Shown: piece after piece, positions 40,058 through 48,386 of the stretch
Layout of the letters: the number at the start of each line of letters is the position of its first letter
How positions within the stretch are numbered: position 1 is the stretch's first letter
Origin: an uncultured Gammaproteobacteria bacterium
GTDB lineage: Bacteria; Pseudomonadota; Gammaproteobacteria; UBA6429; Thiohalophilaceae
Direction of reading: 5' to 3'
DNA length: 64,000 nt
Assembly (NCBI GenBank): GCA_937967995.1
Contig: CALBTB010000004.1
Coordinates: 186,001 to 250,000, forward strand
Made by a program: the position numbers and the translations under genes
The notes under the pieces: model-generated
What the model was told of the DNA's origin: nothing
Databases searched by the model: none
What the model saw: the letters and a program-made list of their open reading frames with translations, nothing else

Positions 40058-42409
40058 TTACTCCTTTACCGTTCCTAATGTTGCCGTAACCGGCACATCA
40101 AACTCACTATCATTGTCCACGCTTTTTCGAACAAGTGATTTCTTAAACCTGGCCATAAGTAGTGCAGGTAATAGAAGAAAATCTGCAATCAATGCAAAAA
40201 CAATGGTAATGGCTGTTAAAAATCCCATTTGTGAATTCATTGCGAATGTCGACTGTGACAGTACCATAAAGCCTGACGCTAGTATGACGGTGGTGATGAT
40301 CAACGCCACACCAACCGTCGAAAATGCATACCTGACAGACTCTTCGTCATTCATGCCCTGTTTCCTCGCGCCACGGTACTTACTCATAAAGTGGACCGTA
40401 TCGTCCACAACGATACCCAGTGTCATGGCCGCCATAATAGATACAGCCAGACCCACTTCACCCACAATTAATCCCCATAACCCAAATCCCATAATGGCAG
40501 GTACAAGGTTAGGGATTAAACTGAGCATTCCCAGTTTGAATGACCTTAATGCATAAACCAGGACTAACGAAACCAGGATTAGCGCCACCGTTGTACCGGT
40601 CAACATCTGACGAATATTACGTTGCGAAATATGGGCAAACATGACTGTTGGACTTGACCCATGAGCAAACATATATTCCGGTGCGTTCTCACTGAGCCAG
40701 GCCTCAGCCCTGTTCTCAAGCTGCTTCATATTGACCGTACTGATATTATCCAGACTGACTATTACCCGGCTGGCTGACTTATTTACATTGATCATGTTAT
40801 TCAGGTCATGGCCAAACGGAAGTGACATTTCATATAGCAACAAATACTGTGAGGCCTGTTTTCTCCTCTCTGGTAGTGCATACCATTGGTCCTGATCTGA
40901 ATGCATATTCCGGTTGATTCGTTTCATAACATCCACGATGCTACTAACGTGAACAACTTCCGGCTGTTCACGATACCAGGATGTAAATGCGTCAAGTGCC
41001 TGTAGATATTCTGGATCCGTTACTCCACCAACGTCCTGGGCTGGTATCGAATATTCAATCGTATACACGCCAATCAGATGTTTTACTGCAAACTCCGTAT
41101 CTGGACGAAACTCCAGGTTATAACCAAAGTACTCAAGCCACTCGTCGTTCAATTCGATACGTGGTATGAATACCGCGAGAAAAACGATCAGTCCTGACAT
41201 TACCCAAATCAGGTGTTTGCGACTACCAATGGCAAAATCAGAAATCCTGACAACCAGTTTATCCAACCAGGCCTGACCCACCTTGCCTTTCACTGGTACG
41301 ACTTTCATAAAAGCAGGTAAAAATGCCAGTGAAAATATCATTCCGGCAAATACACCCATCGCGGTTATATTTCCAAGGTCACGAAATGGTGGTGATTCAC
41401 TAAAATTCATACCCATGAAACCGATCATTGTCGCTACGGATGTAAGAATAATGGGCTGAATATTCACTCTCAGGCTGGAGGCAATCGCTTCTGATTTTGT
41501 CTTGCCATTCCTCATTTCCCTGAACATGAAGGTCAGGAAATGTACACTATCTGCCAGCGCCAGAGTCATTATGAGCGTTGGTGTCGATGCCGATGGTGGT
41601 GTGATATTGATGCCTAACCAGCCACTCATACCGAGGGCGGCGACTACTGAAAAGGTAATCACCATCAGGGTAGCGATTGTCCCCCATACAGACCGGAGCA
41701 GAAACCCAATAAGTAGAATAATGACCAGGTACATTATCGGAACCAGCGTCATCATGTCAGACATACTTGCCTCGGGAAACGCGTGATTCATCATGATAAT
41801 ACCGGTCAGGTAAACATTGATATTTTCATGATTCTCATTTAGCTCCCTTTTTATATTTCGCACATACTCAACGACTGTTGGTGCTTCGGTTGTCTCTTTA
41901 CCTGGCAGTTCAATAACCACATTTACGCCAGTTACATGACCGCCTGGTGATATAAGACGATTCCGTAAGGTCGGTTCATTTATTGCGATATTCTTTGCCT
42001 CCGCCAGATCTGACGCCGTCATGGAATCAGGATTGACGATCAGGTCGCTGACAATGAGATCGTCATTGTTAGAACGGGTATACTGAAAGTTAGTTATTGA
42101 CACTACCCTGTTCGAATACGGAATAGTCCATGCTCGTTCCGTCAGTTCCTTGACAACCGCCAGTGTCTCCTGGCTAAAAACTTTTCCATCTTTGGGCTCT
42201 ATAACAAACAATACATTGTCATTTTTATTGTATGTTTTATGTATTAATTCAAGCGCATCAAGCGGCGGGAAAGCCTTATCGAAAAAAACTCTGTAGTCCT
42301 GATCCATTCCAAGCCGGCTGACACCACCACCTATGCTAAATATTGCAATAATCGTCAGAAAGATGACTTTGAACGGGTTGTTTATAATCCACTGTATATA
42401 TTTTTCCAT
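40058..42409 (-). CDS. RND/MMPL-superfamily exporter
   Basis: 783 residues from ATG 42409, which AGAGG precedes by 7 bases. Two halves each have one transmembrane helix, a periplasmic domain of about 190 residues, then five helices. The second-half loop follows FIPRIELNDEWLEYF. The fourth-helix acidic motif LALADSVHFLTFMFRE occurs in the first half and GIVVDDTVHFMSKYRG in the second, giving proton-coupled transport in this family. The size fits the HpnN/MmpL-like group rather than tripartite AcrB pumps. It is coupled to the LolA-like protein. In this operon it may export a methylated or thiol-bound arsenical or a modified lipid; substrate unknown. Confidence 0.85.
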   Translation of the reverse strand: MEKYIQWIINNPFKVIFLTIIAIFSIGGGVSRLGMDQDYRVFFDKAFPPLDALELIHKTYNKNDNVLFVIEPKDGKVFSQETLAVVKELTERAWTIPYSNRVVSITNFQYTRSNNDDLIVSDLIVNPDSMTASDLAEAKNIAINEPTLRNRLISPGGHVTGVNVVIELPGKETTEAPTVVEYVRNIKRELNENHENINVYLTGIIMMNHAFPEASMSDMMTLVPIMYLVIILLIGFLLRSVWGTIATLMVITFSVVAALGMSGWLGINITPPSASTPTLIMTLALADSVHFLTFMFREMRNGKTKSEAIASSLRVNIQPIILTSVATMIGFMGMNFSESPPFRDLGNITAMGVFAGMIFSLAFLPAFMKVVPVKGKVGQAWLDKLVVRISDFAIGSRKHLIWVMSGLIVFLAVFIPRIELNDEWLEYFGYNLEFRPDTEFAVKHLIGVYTIEYSIPAQDVGGVTDPEYLQALDAFTSWYREQPEVVHVSSIVDVMKRINRNMHSDQDQWYALPERRKQASQYLLLYEMSLPFGHDLNNMINVNKSASRVIVSLDNISTVNMKQLENRAEAWLSENAPEYMFAHGSSPTVMFAHISQRNIRQMLTGTTVALILVSLVLVYALRSFKLGMLSLIPNLVPAIMGFGLWGLIVGEVGLAVSIMAAMTLGIVVDDTVHFMSKYRGARKQGMNDEESVRYAFSTVGVALIITTVILASGFMVLSQSTFAMNSQMGFLTAITIVFALIADFLLLPALLMARFKKSLVRKSVDNDSEFDVPVTATLGTVKE

Positions 42410-42434
42410 TTTTATACCTCTGGGCGTCAACTAT

Positions 42435-43265
42435 TTATGCACCCGAATTAACATAGGCTGCTGTCAGCTCATGCTTCGGATAGTTAAAAATTTTGTCCGC
42501 TGTTCCTTGTTCTACCAATACTCCCTTACCTTCATGATTCCAGAAAAATGCCACATGGTCAGAAATCCGTTTTGCCTGTGCGATATTATGGGTAACAATC
42601 ACAATCGTATAATTTCCCTTTAACTCCATAATCAATTCCTCGATTTTCTTGGTCGACATAGGATCCAGGGCACTGCACGGCTCATCCATAAGAATCACTT
42701 CCGGTTCCAGAATCAGGGTACGTGCAAGGCAAAGCCGCTGCTGTTGACCACCAGATAAAGACAATGCAGGCGTATGCAGGCGAGACTCTACCTCTTCCCA
42801 TAAACCTACATTTTGCAGGACGTTTTGAATTTTCAATCTGATAACTTCCTTGTCCCTTACTCCATGATGCTTGAGTGGTAGCTCAAGGTTTCGCCATATT
42901 GAAAACGGAAACAAGTTAGGTTTCTGAAACAACATCCCTATCTTGCGTCTTACTTCAGTAAGATTTACTGACGATGAGTAGACATTTTCGTCGCCAACCT
43001 TGACCTCACCGGTCACACAACAACTCTCGTTAAGATCGGTCAATCTGTTCAGACAGCAAAGAAAACTCGTTTTACCACAACCAGATGGTCCTATAATTGA
43101 TGTGACTGAATTTTTAGGAATATTCAACGAGACATTCTCTATGATCATATTATTTCCATAGCACAGGCAAAGCTTGTCTATACAGAACATAAACCTGCTT
43201 GAATCGTTGAACACTGATTCTGCATGCATCTCACATACATTTTCACGCCTATCTAATAATTCCAT
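42435..43265 (-). CDS. pstB: Phosphate ABC transporter ATP-binding protein PstB
   Basis: 276 residues from ATG 43265, with GGAG 8 bases upstream. ABC motifs: Walker A GPSGCGKTS, Q-loop LFQKPNLFPFS, signature LSGGQQQR, Walker B VILMDEPCSALDP and the switch His in VTHNIAQAKR. The FQKPNLFP and SALDPMST wording is typical of PstB. It has about 30 extra N-terminal residues with several Cys (VCEMHAE, MFCIDKLCLC) compared with usual PstB. It drives PstCA. No phoU follows; the next gene, 25 bases on, is the RND exporter. Confidence 0.9.
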   Translation of the reverse strand: MELLDRRENVCEMHAESVFNDSSRFMFCIDKLCLCYGNNMIIENVSLNIPKNSVTSIIGPSGCGKTSFLCCLNRLTDLNESCCVTGEVKVGDENVYSSSVNLTEVRRKIGMLFQKPNLFPFSIWRNLELPLKHHGVRDKEVIRLKIQNVLQNVGLWEEVESRLHTPALSLSGGQQQRLCLARTLILEPEVILMDEPCSALDPMSTKKIEELIMELKGNYTIVIVTHNIAQAKRISDHVAFFWNHEGKGVLVEQGTADKIFNYPKHELTAAYVNSGA

Positions 43266-43301
43266 TTTTTTACTCCAACACAACCATGTAATGAGCCAGT
43301 T

Positions 43302-44171
43302 TTAACGTAATTGTCGTCTTTGAATTTTGTTACCTATATAAATTGCCATTGAGTTTACAACTAGCAATACAACGATTAGCACAAATGCACTGCCGTAAGC
43401 ATTCGCATCTCCACCTGATACATTCATAGCAAGGTCATATACATGAATTGACAATGCACGCCCTGAATCCATCACACCAGATGGCATTCTGTCTACATAA
43501 CCACTCGTGAATAACAGAGCAGCGGTTTCGGCCAGCGCCCTGCCAATACCTAAAAGAAATCCCGCTATAATTCCCGGCATGGCGGAAGGAATAATCACAT
43601 AAAAAAGACTGGCAGATTTAGACATTGCTAATGCGGTACTTGACTCACGATATGCATCAGGCACGGCCTTTAATCCATCTATTGATGCACGAATAACAAA
43701 CGGAAGCACCATGCATGCCAGCGTCAGACCACCAGATAACAGCGAAAAACCAAAGCCAAGCACATTATTGAAAAATACAAAGCCAAATAGCCCGTATATA
43801 ATCGATGGTATGGCAGCCAGCACATCTATGCTGATGTTAATAAATTTCGCAAAGCGAGAATCTTTTAATGTATATTCATTCAAATAGACAGCAGTCGCGA
43901 CACCCATTGGTAGCGCAAAAGCAAGACATATAAAAACTATTACACCTGTCGATACCAGTATCGGCAATATTCCACCAGAGCGACCTGCATTACCCGGTGA
44001 CTCTGTCAGAAATTCCCATGATATGACCGATATACCATTTACCAGTATTTCGCCTAAAATCCACACGAAAATCAAAACTACGACTATAAATCCCGACCAT
44101 GCGATAAACGTGGCCAGATTGTCTAAATCGTAATGGCTACCCCTCTCCAGCCTGACAGCTTGTTCAGACAT
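43302..44171 (-). CDS. pstA: Phosphate ABC transporter permease PstA
   Basis: 289 residues with six transmembrane segments and the inner-membrane permease signature around ALAMSKSASLFYVIIPSAMPGI, plus LGIGRALAETAALLFTSGY, a PstA hallmark. It pairs with PstC to form the channel. The ATG overlaps the pstC stop by 8 bases, so translation is coupled. Family, order and overlap all fit a complete pst unit, here embedded in an arsenic operon. Confidence 0.92.
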   Translation of the reverse strand: MSEQAVRLERGSHYDLDNLATFIAWSGFIVVVLIFVWILGEILVNGISVISWEFLTESPGNAGRSGGILPILVSTGVIVFICLAFALPMGVATAVYLNEYTLKDSRFAKFINISIDVLAAIPSIIYGLFGFVFFNNVLGFGFSLLSGGLTLACMVLPFVIRASIDGLKAVPDAYRESSTALAMSKSASLFYVIIPSAMPGIIAGFLLGIGRALAETAALLFTSGYVDRMPSGVMDSGRALSIHVYDLAMNVSGGDANAYGSAFVLIVVLLVVNSMAIYIGNKIQRRQLR

Positions 44172-45042
44172 GGTTTTTATCCCGTAAAATCATTTCTTTG
44201 CCAAACATCATGACAAAGACAATACAAAGCAACAGCAACGCAGATACAAATAATGAACTTCTATGCAGCTCCATCGCATAGGCCATTTCGAGCGCTATGT
44301 TCGATGTTAAAGCACGCATAGGTTCAAACACGCTGTCTGGTAACTGCACTACATTTCCACATACCATCAGCACGGCCATGGTTTCCCCGATCGCGCGAGC
44401 AGCACCGAGTATGCTGCCTGCAAAGATGCTTTTTCTAAGTGCAGGCAATACAACACTAATGATGGTGGACCATCGCTTTAAGCCAATTGCAACTGATGCT
44501 TCAATATAATGTTTTGGCAGTGACCTTATCGCAGAATCAATCAGTATCGTAATGGTAGGGAAAATCATAATTGCAAGAACAATAATTCCTGCCAACAGAC
44601 TCGTACCAGGTGACTGAATCATAATAATCATGGGAACAAGTGTTACCAGACCCCATAATCCATATACCACTGAGGGTATACCCGCAAGAATCTCCACCAA
44701 CCTGCGGCAGGCAACTGACAAGACTTTAGGCGCATAAAAATTGTTAAACACGGCTACGAGCACAGCGAGGGGAACAGCAATTGCAATAGATCCGGCCATT
44801 AGAAGCAGACTACCCACAAGCATTGGTAGCATATAGAACTCACCTGCTGTGGGGTTCCACCGTTCATCAAAAAAGAAGCGTTCTATATCAATTATTTTAA
44901 AAGCTGAAATTGATTCAGTAAAAATAAATACCGTAATCAACATCATAATGACTATTGATAGCCCACCTACGGCCACCAATAGCCATTTCAGTACTGAATC
45001 AGCGATTGATGGGTACGAAGTACTGTTCTTCGATAATGTCAT
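44164..45042 (-). CDS. pstC: Phosphate ABC transporter permease PstC
   Basis: 292 residues from ATG 45042; GGGAGA lies 5 bases before it. Six transmembrane segments. EASVAIGLKRWSTIISVVLP, GSILGAARAIGETMAVLMVC and IPSVVYGLWGLVTLVP are typical PstC blocks. The start lies inside the 3' end of pstS (44-base overlap), an unusually deep overlap that would couple permease and binding-protein synthesis. Confidence 0.92.
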   Translation of the reverse strand: MTLSKNSTSYPSIADSVLKWLLVAVGGLSIVIMMLITVFIFTESISAFKIIDIERFFFDERWNPTAGEFYMLPMLVGSLLLMAGSIAIAVPLAVLVAVFNNFYAPKVLSVACRRLVEILAGIPSVVYGLWGLVTLVPMIIMIQSPGTSLLAGIIVLAIMIFPTITILIDSAIRSLPKHYIEASVAIGLKRWSTIISVVLPALRKSIFAGSILGAARAIGETMAVLMVCGNVVQLPDSVFEPMRALTSNIALEMAYAMELHRSSLFVSALLLLCIVFVMMFGKEMILRDKNHV

Positions 45043-45832
45043 GTACTTCTCCCGACATGGCAAACGAAATAAAGTCTTTAACCAACCCTTGTGGCTGTGT
45101 CTTGGTTACTATATTGAGTGGACGACTAAGTGGATATTTACCTCTCGCAACAGTATCCATTGACGCAACAACATTACCCATGGGTAGCAATTTAAGCGGT
45201 GCGATGCCCTGCTTAACCTGGTAGTAAGCTGATCCGATTGACACATAGCCAATGCTATGCGGATTAACCGAAACTGTCTTAATACCCTGCTGGTTGTCCC
45301 CAATGACAACATGAGGTTTTATCTGGTCTGACTTTAACTTGTAATACTTCAGGAAAAGCTCGAGAGTTGAACGACCATCCGCTTTATTAACAACTATGAT
45401 TTTCTCATCCAACCCACCCGGCAAGTCTTTCCAGTTAGTTATTTCACCGGCATATATTTTTCTTATCTGATCATCCGATAATGATTTAACCGGATTTGAT
45501 TTATGCAGAATAATAGCAATGCCATCTCTTGCTATAGTAAAAAACTTTAACGAACGTTCACTATCTTTTGGTGCTCGTGACGCCATGCCAATGTCTGCCA
45601 TGCCATTTCTTGCATCATTTACTCCGCGTGTACTACCACCCGTTTGCACATCAATGCGGACACCCGGGTGTTTTTTCTCGTATCGCTTTGCAATTTCTGA
45701 TAACAATGGTGCAACGGTGCTTGATCCAGTCAATACCAGCCGATCCTTCTTGTCTTCAGCCTGGCTAAGACCTGACACCAGACTGAACACAAGCGTCGCA
45801 AACAGCATCTTAATAACTATTCCAAGTTTCAT
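44999..45832 (-). CDS. pstS: Phosphate (or arsenate-discriminating) ABC transporter substrate-binding protein PstS
   Basis: 277 residues with a signal peptide (MLFATLVFSLVSGLSQA, cleavage near residue 25). Ligand-binding blocks are LTGSSTVAPLLSEIA, TGGSTRGVNDARNGMADIG and a second-lobe NKADGRSTLELF. These are the PBP-like II phosphate-binding loops, in the short PstS form. It captures phosphate in the periplasm for PstCAB. Located between arsM and pstC, it may be a high-affinity version that keeps phosphate uptake going in the presence of arsenate; that is inferred from context. Confidence 0.88.
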   Translation of the reverse strand: MKLGIVIKMLFATLVFSLVSGLSQAEDKKDRLVLTGSSTVAPLLSEIAKRYEKKHPGVRIDVQTGGSTRGVNDARNGMADIGMASRAPKDSERSLKFFTIARDGIAIILHKSNPVKSLSDDQIRKIYAGEITNWKDLPGGLDEKIIVVNKADGRSTLELFLKYYKLKSDQIKPHVVIGDNQQGIKTVSVNPHSIGYVSIGSAYYQVKQGIAPLKLLPMGNVVASMDTVARGKYPLSRPLNIVTKTQPQGLVKDFISFAMSGEVHDIIEEQYFVPINR

Positions 45833-45871
45833 ATCTACTTACTCCAATCCATATTTCATTTACCTCATTGA

Positions 45872-46849
45872 CTAACACCCACAGCTCGGACCGCATGATT
45901 TAGCTGGAGGCGCGTTCTTGATAGTCGGACTGGTGACAATGAAAGACTCACGGTATGGCCCAATTGCGAGACGCTTGGCTGTATCTGAGCAGATTTCTAC
46001 TGGAGAAAAGCGGGGGAACTTATGCCCTTCTTCATCATGAACCTCAGTATACGGGCCCAGGTAAATGGCAAACTGTCCCTGGTATTTGCAGACATCCCCA
46101 CTTGTCGACTTGTATCCGGAAATGGTAAGTGAAGTAAAATGGTAACCATTTACTTCTTCCCAGGCACTTTCTGATATCTGGCTGATACCAATGAAACCTG
46201 TCTCCTGGATCAGTTGAAGAAACTCGGATGCAGACAAGGAACCCGTATAACATTCCGCCCATTTCTGGCCATCTTCCTGATCTTCCTTCAATACCGGTCT
46301 ATCTGAAACAATGTCAGATATAACAATTCGCCCACCATCTTTCAGTGCACGATACATCTCATTGAATACCTGCTGCTTATCCGGAGACAGATTGATGACA
46401 CAGTTGGAAATAACTAAATCTGCAGAATTATCGTCGACAGGTATTTTCTCTATTTTACCTTTACGAAAATCGACAACATCGTAACCAAGATTCTTTGCCA
46501 CAGCCGTTTTGAAATTCCTGGCTTTATCTAGCATGGCATCCGTCATATCAACACCAATCACTTTACCATTCGCACCCACCATCCTGGCTGCCACAAAGCA
46601 ATCAATACCGACTCCTGAACCAAGATCAACTATGGTTTCACCATCTGCAATATCTGATTTCATTACCGGGCTACCACAGACATAATTATGATCAAAGTCT
46701 TCTTCAGTAATATGGCTTATCCAGTCCTTCTGATAGTCCTTTGGGCAACATAAACCAGGCTGTGGTTTTTCTGCCGCTTCAGCATATAACTCACTCACAT
46801 CTTTATATATGCTACCTGCACTTTTCTGGGTCGTATGTACGGATTCCAT
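45872..46849 (-). CDS. arsM: ArsM-type arsenite S-adenosylmethionine methyltransferase
   Basis: 325 residues. SAM motif DLGSGVGID (75-83), acidic motif II GVDMTDAMLDKA and IPVDDNSADLVISNCVINL. Cys58, Cys150 (SNCVINL) and Cys200 (WAECYTGSL) occupy positions like the As(III)-binding cysteines of ArsM; the last two are 50 apart as in the algal enzyme. Extra features are a vicinal Cys34-Cys35 and a C-terminal SCGPSCGC tail. The expected reaction is methylation of As(III) to mono- and dimethyl species in the cytoplasm. It lies 39 bases before pstS. Substrate preference cannot be read. Confidence 0.82.
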   Translation of the reverse strand: MESVHTTQKSAGSIYKDVSELYAEAAEKPQPGLCCPKDYQKDWISHITEEDFDHNYVCGSPVMKSDIADGETIVDLGSGVGIDCFVAARMVGANGKVIGVDMTDAMLDKARNFKTAVAKNLGYDVVDFRKGKIEKIPVDDNSADLVISNCVINLSPDKQQVFNEMYRALKDGGRIVISDIVSDRPVLKEDQEDGQKWAECYTGSLSASEFLQLIQETGFIGISQISESAWEEVNGYHFTSLTISGYKSTSGDVCKYQGQFAIYLGPYTEVHDEEGHKFPRFSPVEICSDTAKRLAIGPYRESFIVTSPTIKNAPPAKSCGPSCGC

Positions 46850-46882
46850 TTCACTGTCTCCATTCGTTAAATTTAAATCTGA

Positions 46883-47161
46883 TTATTCTTCGTAGCAGTC
46901 ACAGTTTGATAAGTTCTGCTCTATCATTCCAGATGTCACCTTATCGCCCTTAACATGGATTGTGACATCTCCATCTTTACCTTCTACTTCAATACCATCC
47001 ACTTTTTCAAAAAAATCAGGCCCACAGCATGTTTGCGTCCCGGTGCTGCATTTCTGGACCATGTCATCAACTTTCTGTCTTTCCACTTCACCTTTTAAAT
47101 TTACGTCAACACCACCTTCCTTCTGGTGGACTGTACCCATTTCTGCGAGTTTGTTAGCCAT
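46883..47161 (-). CDS. Small Cys-rich protein of unknown function in the arsenic operon
   Basis: 92 residues, soluble, acidic. Five Cys: Cys38, a vicinal pair Cys45-Cys46 in GTQTCCGPDF, and Cys87 and Cys89 near the C-terminus (SNCDCYEE). I do not recognise a family. CCGP and CDC arrangements are suited to bind As(III) or other soft metals, so a metallochaperone or sequestering protein between ArsI and ArsM is plausible. It is flanked by gaps of 33 and 41 bases, consistent with one transcript. Confidence 0.6.
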   Translation of the reverse strand: MANKLAEMGTVHQKEGGVDVNLKGEVERQKVDDMVQKCSTGTQTCCGPDFFEKVDGIEVEGKDGDVTIHVKGDKVTSGMIEQNLSNCDCYEE

Positions 47162-47202
47162 ATCACTTCTCCTGTTGTCAGCTTATTGATAAAACATGTA
47201 TC

Positions 47203-47703
47203 TCATTGATTAGCGAGCATCGTTCGGTCAAAATCGGCATGACATATACAATCCGGGCCACAACCCTGTTCTGTCTCTGCTTCCGTCACCACGAATATTT
47301 CCCACCGATATCCATCCGGGTCTGCAGCCCATATTTTGGTCTGCAACGCATAGCAGCAATCTGCCTCATCTTCCTTAATCAATTTAAATCCGGCGCTATC
47401 CAGTCTGTTAGACATCTCTCTCACTATAGATGTTGATTTCACCTGAATACCGAAATGTCCGGCTCCGACACGTGCATTTTTATTTTTCACAAGCATGATA
47501 TTGAGGGGTGGATTTTCCATTTCAAATACAGCATGTTCACTGTCGATTGTTATCGGCTCGGCATCAAAAAACACTTTATAGAACAGCAGCGCACTTTCCA
47601 TATTTGTCGTCAAAAGCTTCAGTGTTACCTTACGTTTTATCTCCACCATTGGTGTCATTGCGCCAATCTGTTTTGCTGTCTCCCATATGCTAGTCTGTTG
47701 CAT
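47203..47703 (-). CDS. arsI: ArsI/CadI-like VOC protein, candidate C-As bond lyase
   Basis: 166 residues from ATG 47703, with AGAGGA 7 bases upstream; the longer frame overlaps the preceding gene. A VOC fold with the ArsI signature CCYALQTKIWAADPDGYRWE: vicinal Cys116-Cys117, which bind trivalent organoarsenicals in ArsI, and metal-ligand candidates His83 and Glu135. The N-terminal metal His normally in the first strand (xLHVxLNV) is replaced here (VTLKLL). A Cys-rich tail (CGPDCICHAD) is added. ArsI cleaves carbon-arsenic bonds of methylarsonous acid and aromatic arsenicals with Fe(II) and oxygen. Activity with an altered metal site is uncertain. Confidence 0.72.
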   Translation of the reverse strand: MQQTSIWETAKQIGAMTPMVEIKRKVTLKLLTTNMESALLFYKVFFDAEPITIDSEHAVFEMENPPLNIMLVKNKNARVGAGHFGIQVKSTSIVREMSNRLDSAGFKLIKEDEADCCYALQTKIWAADPDGYRWEIFVVTEAETEQGCGPDCICHADFDRTMLANQ

Positions 47704-47716
47704 GTTCGTTTCCTCT

Positions 47717-48136
47717 TTAACTGTAAATTTCCCAGCGATTACCTTCTGTATCAGATACATAAAACCCATCGCCATCATCTACAAACCAGAATTTTTCACT
47801 GTTTAATCTTTCGCGCATCTCTTTCAAAATCTCATCGTCTGCAACCTGTATTCCAAATTCAGTATCCTTATCATAATTATCTTCATGTACGTTTAATGTA
47901 AGGTTTAATGGAGGTTGCTTTAACTCAAATTTTGCATAATCTTCTTTCAACTTTACCGGCTTCTCGTTAAACAGTGCCATATAGAAAGCAAGTTGTTTCC
48001 TCAGTTCAGGAACATTCAGACTGATATGCGGCCGTGTATCAGTTTCAAACTCAACGGCGCTGGTTAGCTCAGCATCTGAAATGGATGAGGTTGGAGCGCA
48101 ACAACTGCTTCCTGATGTATTCGAATTTTCTGCCAT
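47717..48136 (-). CDS. VOC-fold paralogue of the adjacent ArsI-like protein
   Basis: 139 residues from ATG 48136; GGAGG is 7 bases upstream. It shares with the next gene PPLNLTLNV, FGIQV and a terminal EGNRWEIYS, so the two are diverged tandem paralogues. It keeps the first-strand His37 (RPHISLNV) and Glu136 but lacks the CC pair, and the second metal His is Glu93. It has its own N-terminal Cys12-Cys13. The complementary pattern with the neighbour suggests a heterodimer or division of labour. It is the first gene after the palindromic operator. Confidence 0.65.
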   Translation of the reverse strand: MAENSNTSGSSCCAPTSSISDAELTSAVEFETDTRPHISLNVPELRKQLAFYMALFNEKPVKLKEDYAKFELKQPPLNLTLNVHEDNYDKDTEFGIQVADDEILKEMRERLNSEKFWFVDDGDGFYVSDTEGNRWEIYS

Positions 48137-48386
48137 GTTTTTCCTCCTAAAGAACAAAAGTGTTCCCGAATGGAAATACAATATGCTCTTAAGGATTTAT
48201 TCATACTGTACAGGTGTACAGCCTATGGACTGATAGCAGAATAAAGTGTGTGGCGAGGCAACCACTTAATCTGTAAGTAAGTGATTGTTATAAGAAATTT
48301 AACGTGGAATAGCGAATGTAATTATTAATAGTGAAATATGTGACATATTACCCTTTTTGCAAAAAATGTATGTTTCAGAAGTACAA
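48137..48386. promoter_or_regulatory. Leader and promoter region of the arsenic operon
   Basis: 250 AT-rich bases between the DUF2703 gene and the first VOC gene. Besides the palindrome at 48206-48221 there is a CACTTA/TAAGTG stem near 48263-48283 that may end the DUF2703 transcript. No further gene and no clear Pho box (CTGTCAT repeats) were found. Confidence 0.45.
48206..48221. promoter_or_regulatory. LexA-like palindrome upstream of the arsenic operon
   Basis: CTGTACAGGTGTACAG is a near-perfect dyad that fits the gammaproteobacterial LexA pattern CTGT-N8-ACAG, preceded by TA as in TACTGT. It is 70 bases upstream of the first VOC gene on the minus strand, with TATGAA directly below it as a possible -10. 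It could be an SOS box or the operator of a dedicated dimeric repressor. Confidence 0.55.

Noticed and set aside
40011..40556. 181-codon plus-strand frame antisense to the RND exporter
   Set aside because: Fully explained as a shadow of the exporter and LolA-like genes; low-complexity composition and no start signal.
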